Origin: Euglena gracilis
Taxonomy: Eukaryota > Euglenida > Euglenophyceae > Euglenales
NCBI GenBank assembly: GCA_039621445.1
Contig: CP154956.1
Location: 47,225,291-47,289,290, forward strand
DNA: 64,000 bases
Direction of reading: 5' to 3'
The translations under genes were made by a program, and so were the position numbers. Below are positions 59,910 to 64,000 of this stretch, piece by piece (the first letter of the stretch is position 1; the number at the start of each line of letters is the position of its first letter). The notes under the pieces were generated by a model. It did not search any database. It saw only the letters and a program-made list of their open reading frames with translations, and was not told the origin of the DNA.

Positions 59910-62820
59910 CTTGGGGAGAAACGTTAACCTCCTTAATGGTCAGGAAAGAAAAAACCCGAGGAGAACGAAATGGTTTGGTGGGAGAAAACAAAAGAACACT
60001 TTTGCCAAGTGAGAAATGTTCCCTCAAAAAAAAAACTGCGAAAAGAACAAATAACAAGATTGTGCAATATTTAATGTTTGGATAAACAAAACAAACAAAA
60101 GAGCTCTGTGTGTTACATGCAACTCGTGTTAAAATTAATTCTGCAGTAATTTTCCCAAAACGACGTAAATCAGGTTCAATGAATTTCATTTGTGCATCAC
60201 ACCCCAAACCGGTTAAGTGAAAGCAAGGTAACTGACACAAATCAGGGCTATGTTACAAAAAATGCAACACTTTCAAATGACGTCATGTGCATCTTTGCTC
60301 TTCCTTCCAAAATAACCTCCTTATAACTGTATTTATTGCATTCTTCTTTGTTTTTTAAATTCTCTGTCAAATCCCCAACGCGAGAAATCAAGCAACAATA
60401 CCATCATAATCTATGCGCTATTCACTACAACTTTCAATGAAAAGACGTTGGAGGAACATGAATATACTGGAGTATTTGAGAGGAAAAATTTTGCCGGATT
60501 TAACAAAAACATTTATTTTGGATACACCTCTGTGATTACTTAACCGCATGACACAAACAAAAAGCTGCAAAAGCTGCATTCAAAAGCATATGACAACAAA
60601 AGTTTCTCGGGAGTTTACAAACACCGCAAAAGAGCAAAACAGGACCAACATCAGGAAATCATTCCTTCGAATGTCAACACAGAATGAGGTCAAAGTGCAA
60701 AACCATTATTTCTTCCATTCCTCTATTTCAACCAGCAAAACAAACAGTCCATTCAATTGTGCCTCTATTTCAATTGCAGAAAAGGTTGGCAAAAGAGAAA
60801 ATGTTCTCAAACCAATGGACCATGGCCATGCCGTCGTTTGCGGCCGCCCGTGTACCGAATGTCAGCCCAAAAAATAGAACAACAACCAAACAAGCCGGAA
60901 CAAATCCGCAATATCTGTTGGGCCGATCTTCCGTACAGAACGGGTATGAGCCTCTCCGAAGGAGAAATTTCCCATTCTAAAACAGAACATTTCAACATAC
61001 CTGAAAAGTCTCACTCCCTACTTTTCCCTCAAAGTTTACTTATTTGACGCCGGGACGTAACCTATAACTATAGTAAGAAAGAACGACAAGAGCCCGAAGG
61101 TTGAAGTTCAAAGATTTGTAGATGTATTTCAATTTTATTGAAGAAAACAGATTTTTCTTTTTTATGAATGTAAAGGTGGACTTGCTGTTTAAAGCCCGCT
61201 CAAATTAATAAACACCAGTCATCCTTCACCCAGATTATCAATTGGACTTGCAGTTTTTCTTTCCATCAACCTTTGTAAACTATTTTTGAAGATTGGTCTA
61301 ACGTGTGATGCTCAACACTTGACAGGCCTCTAAAATCCGCTAATGAGTGGAAGAGACACAAAAAATGTTTCAAAAATGGGGAGGAAAAGGGGGTTAAGCG
61401 TCAAGGTGGGACGGCAGAAGCATGGGCCCCGTGCCGTCCCTCACCCTTGCGCCACAGGCGCAAGGGTGGGACCGGCACGGGGCCTGCGTGTCTCTCATCT
61501 TACCATCAGTGGGCAAGGTGCCTAATCTTTGTTTCCGGTGATGGCTGTTTTTTTCAATCCTTAGTGGCATGATTTATGCAGCCCAGAGGCCTCGGTAGGA
61601 GCTCCTAAGCCTCTAAAGGATGCCTTCGTGTCTCCCAGCTCTCTGCCAGTGTGCAAGGGGTCCATTTTAGTTTCTGGTGTTGGTTTTTTTTGTAGGCCTT
61701 CGCGGCATGTTTTATGCGGCCCACACGCTGATATACAAATCCATCTGGGGTTTCCAAGTGCTTCTTGTTTGTTCAAGTTTTTCAAGTTTCTCAAGTCATC
61801 CCGGTGGGATGCAAGCGCCGTGGCAGTTTTCCAAGTGGTGTCCTATGGCTCCACGCGCTACGGCAAGCATTTTAGAGCCGCCTTGGTGTTTTAGTACTCT
61901 GCCAGAAATTTTTGGGCCACTTTTTGGTGTTTTTCCACTTGCGCCAGGTGCTTTTCTCTCCACAATGTGAAAAATAATCTCACGGGATGGTGTTAGGTAT
62001 ACTTTCCTTCCCGTTCTTCAAGAAGGTTGTTACCCAAAACCTCAACATCATTTTGGTGTTGCTGTTCTCTTGGAAAACCCCCTAAAAAGGAAGGATGAGG
62101 AGGGAAACCGAGGAAAAGTGTTTAAGATTTTTTGAAATACAGAAATACAAAATATTCTGATCTAACAAAAAAATGTTTCGAAACATTTGTTTACTGTTTA
62201 AAAACGGTTTGGAGAATGAGATAAAGCAAAGGGCAGGGTTAGGGTTAAGGTTAGGGCCCAACAGGCTGTGCATTTCAAATTTGTGAAACTCTCACAAGCG
62301 TCATGCAAAGGCCGCTCACGTGGAATTTCCCCCGTCTTTCCAAATTTGCAAAACGAACAAACGAACAGTGGAACCAAAACAAACAGGCTCTGGTCACACG
62401 TAAATGCAACAGTTGCAGTTGCAAGCGACTTCACCTCCATAATATTTCGCTGTTGCAAGGAATCTCAGCATGGCATTTCGCTTTCATTTCTTCAGCTTCT
62501 TACTTCAACTTCTTTCTGAAACCCACTGATGAAGGAACCATGCATCACCCCGGACTCCAACAATATCAAAAAGTGAATACCCACTTCGTGTTCCAAATGT
62601 GATGTGAGATCTTGGAATGAGATGAATGATGGTACAGAGGAAGAAGTTCACATAATTTGATAGAACAATGTTGATGAAAAAAAAACATTGTGATGACACA
62701 TCTGCAGACCAAAGGCTAAAATGGTGTTGCAGCTATGATGCACACTGACATTTTGAATGTACCCGTTCCCAAACATTCAAAACAACACAGCATATGATAA
62801 GGTGACTTTTTAGCTGAAGG
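59910..62820. other. AT-rich region, no gene recognised
   Basis: Lower GC than the rest of the window and almost free of G/C runs and MITEs. It holds one strong hairpin (61425-61484) and a short TTAGGG-like tract (62231-62252). Reading frames here are short and unsupported. Confidence 0.5.
61425..61484. other. Strong GC hairpin
   Basis: The arms GGCCCCGTGCCGTCCCTCAC / CCTTGCGCC and their near reverse complement (61457-61484) surround a 3-base ACA loop. In AT-rich surroundings it stands out. It could be a terminator-like RNA structure or a cruciform. No poly-T or gene end is tied to it. Confidence 0.6.
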
Positions 62821-63055
62821 TGTGATTAGTGGTGGGCCCTCCTTTCTTCAGTATAGTAGGTATAGTACGGCTTTTTGATCCGGCTTCGGTCTGGATTGAC
62901 AAAAAAAATGTCCGTCCACAAACCATTGGATTGGTCTTCATTCTGCATCGCCATTCATTGCGGCCTTCCAAATGCGATCCCCATCTCGCGCTAAAAAGTG
63001 GGTTGTACCCAAATTCAAATATCACGGGGTACTCGGGGTCCCACGACAAAGGAAG

Positions 63056-63127
63056 GGGGAGGAAGGGACCAAGACGGCGAAGCACAACACGATGGCAAGG
63101 ACCTTACCATCTCGTAGTGCGGAGCCC
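63056..63127. repeat. DIRS-type terminal fragment
   Basis: GGGACCAAGACGGCGAAGCA followed at short distance by AGTGCGGAGCCC, the same pair of words that marks the ends/complementary region of the DIRS copies at 14.8-21.1 kb. No DIRS coding sequence was recognised around it. Confidence 0.5.
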
Positions 63128-63296
63128 AACAGGGAAGTTTATGAATGCACATCACATATTTTTCCTTTGTGTGGGCCATCTTTGAGCCCAATTACGCCCC
63201 CGTTCTGTGTGATATTTTTTGATGGTGGTGTGAAAAATTTTGATGGTGGAATAGAAAATTTTGGTGGGGGTGTAATTTTTTTGATGCTGCTCGCCC

Positions 63297-63800
63297 GTGG
63301 ATTCAGGCGCCCCCCCAAGCCCCAATGACCCTACCCGGGCGACACCTAAAACCCCAACCAACCAGGGCCCACATTTTCAGCAAGGCTTCCCTCCTCCAAA
63401 AAGTTCGGAGCGTGGACCAAAGATTTGTGCGCATGTGAAAAGTGCGCCGCCCAAGAAACCGTTTGTGCACAATTCTGAAGTTTTAGCTGTTGCAATGTTA
63501 CCTTCAACAAAGTGCTTTGCAGGGTTGCCTTATATGGAGACCGGAAAGGAGTTTTTGCATATGGTTGAGGCGCCGTTGCTTTATCAACTGATTTTGGCAG
63601 GACCCAGAAACCGCATACGAAATCGCCGACCGAGAGGGGGAGGGCCCGCGCCTTCATTTTTGATTCAATACAGTGATATCCAATCTGCATTGTTCTGTTC
63701 CCACCCTGCCGAAGTGGGCGGCCTGGTTTCTGTCTGGCTATCCACCGTTCAAAAAAAAAGTAATTTTTTCCTCAAATGGGCTGAAACAGCAGAGCCGTGA
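63297..63800 (+). CDS. Unassigned open frame at window edge (weak)
   Basis: A 167-codon frame with a middle part that reads like protein (VLAVAMLPSTKCFAGLPYME, EFLHMVEAPLLYQLILAGPR). A minus-strand frame across the same bases is also open. No family recognised, no splice evidence. It may be part of a retroelement, given the DIRS fragment just upstream. Confidence 0.2.
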   Translation: MDSGAPPSPNDPTRATPKTPTNQGPHFQQGFPPPKSSERGPKICAHVKSAPPKKPFVHNSEVLAVAMLPSTKCFAGLPYMETGKEFLHMVEAPLLYQLILAGPRNRIRNRRPRGGGPAPSFLIQYSDIQSALFCSHPAEVGGLVSVWLSTVQKKSNFFLKWAETAEP

Positions 63801-64000
63801 GACAGCTCCAATAGATGCGCTCCCCGTCGGAGAGGCCGCCCGCCCGCTATTTTTGCGCTGCTTTTTAAAGGGCCTTGCCGAAATCCCCCAAAGGACGGTG
63901 GGGTGGGGGGAAGGCTGCTGTATCGGCACGTGCGATGAGCTTTGCCTACGACCTTCCGGCGGCCTTCCACCCCCCAAAAAAATGTGCGTTCAAAAAGCCG

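Noticed and set aside
59828-60085. Lys/Arg/Glu-rich frame of 85 codons
   Set aside because: AT-rich low-complexity region with no splice context or motif.

Overview
The window is nuclear DNA of a eukaryote. Coding sequence comes as short exons that end in GT and start after AG and keep codon phase across long introns. There is no operon-like layout, and I saw no rRNA, tRNA or CRISPR array. More than half of the window is repeats. Runs of G or C, usually 8 to 25 bases, occur throughout and sit at the ends or centres of many small inverted-repeat elements. The repeat content (DIRS-like, R2-like, many MITEs), interstitial TTAGGG-like tracts and a signal-peptide-like start on one host gene fit a protist or alga, but I cannot name the organism.

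Layout. 0.47-7.3 kb: plus-strand host gene 1 (unknown, coiled coil); its first five exons keep phase. 8.9-14.57 kb: plus-strand host gene 2 (unknown, secretory or targeting leader, stop at 14565-14567), with microsatellites and small repeats in its introns. 14.8-19.24 kb: a degenerate DIRS-like tyrosine-recombinase retrotransposon on the minus strand, with inverted terminal repeats and an internal complementary region. 20.4-21.07 kb holds an internally deleted relative, and another terminal fragment lies at 63.06 kb. 22.7-40 kb: minus-strand host gene 3 with three rhodanese domains (25.5-37.2 kb), separated by MITE-filled introns; upstream exons may reach 48.76 kb. 40.2-46.6 kb: a dense nest of palindromic repeats, containing a 2.67-kb terminal-inverted-repeat element with a 14-copy internal array, a 230-bp foldback and a fragment of an R2-type endonuclease. 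48.0-48.45 kb: a small TIR element with a 7-bp target duplication. 49.2-56.87 kb: a large plus-strand non-LTR retrotransposon. 57.0-58.1 kb: minisatellites that happen to be open reading frames. 58.3-59.1 kb: more palindromic repeats, including an inverted copy of the 45.9-46.5 kb repeat. 59.1-64 kb: AT-richer DNA with little recognisable coding.

The most notable system is the 49.2-56.87 kb retrotransposon. It has a long Pro/Ser/Thr-rich ORF1. A second polyprotein carries four 2A-like motifs (two matching the ribosome-skipping consensus, two sharing an unusual divergent form), two zinc-finger-like motifs, a methyltransferase-like NPPF domain, a reverse transcriptase, and a C-terminal restriction-like endonuclease preceded by Cys/His residues. 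The element is flanked by imperfect direct repeats of about 50 bp. This copy has several frame breaks; two fall exactly on poly-C runs. Functions named here rest on motifs read by eye; no database search was run.
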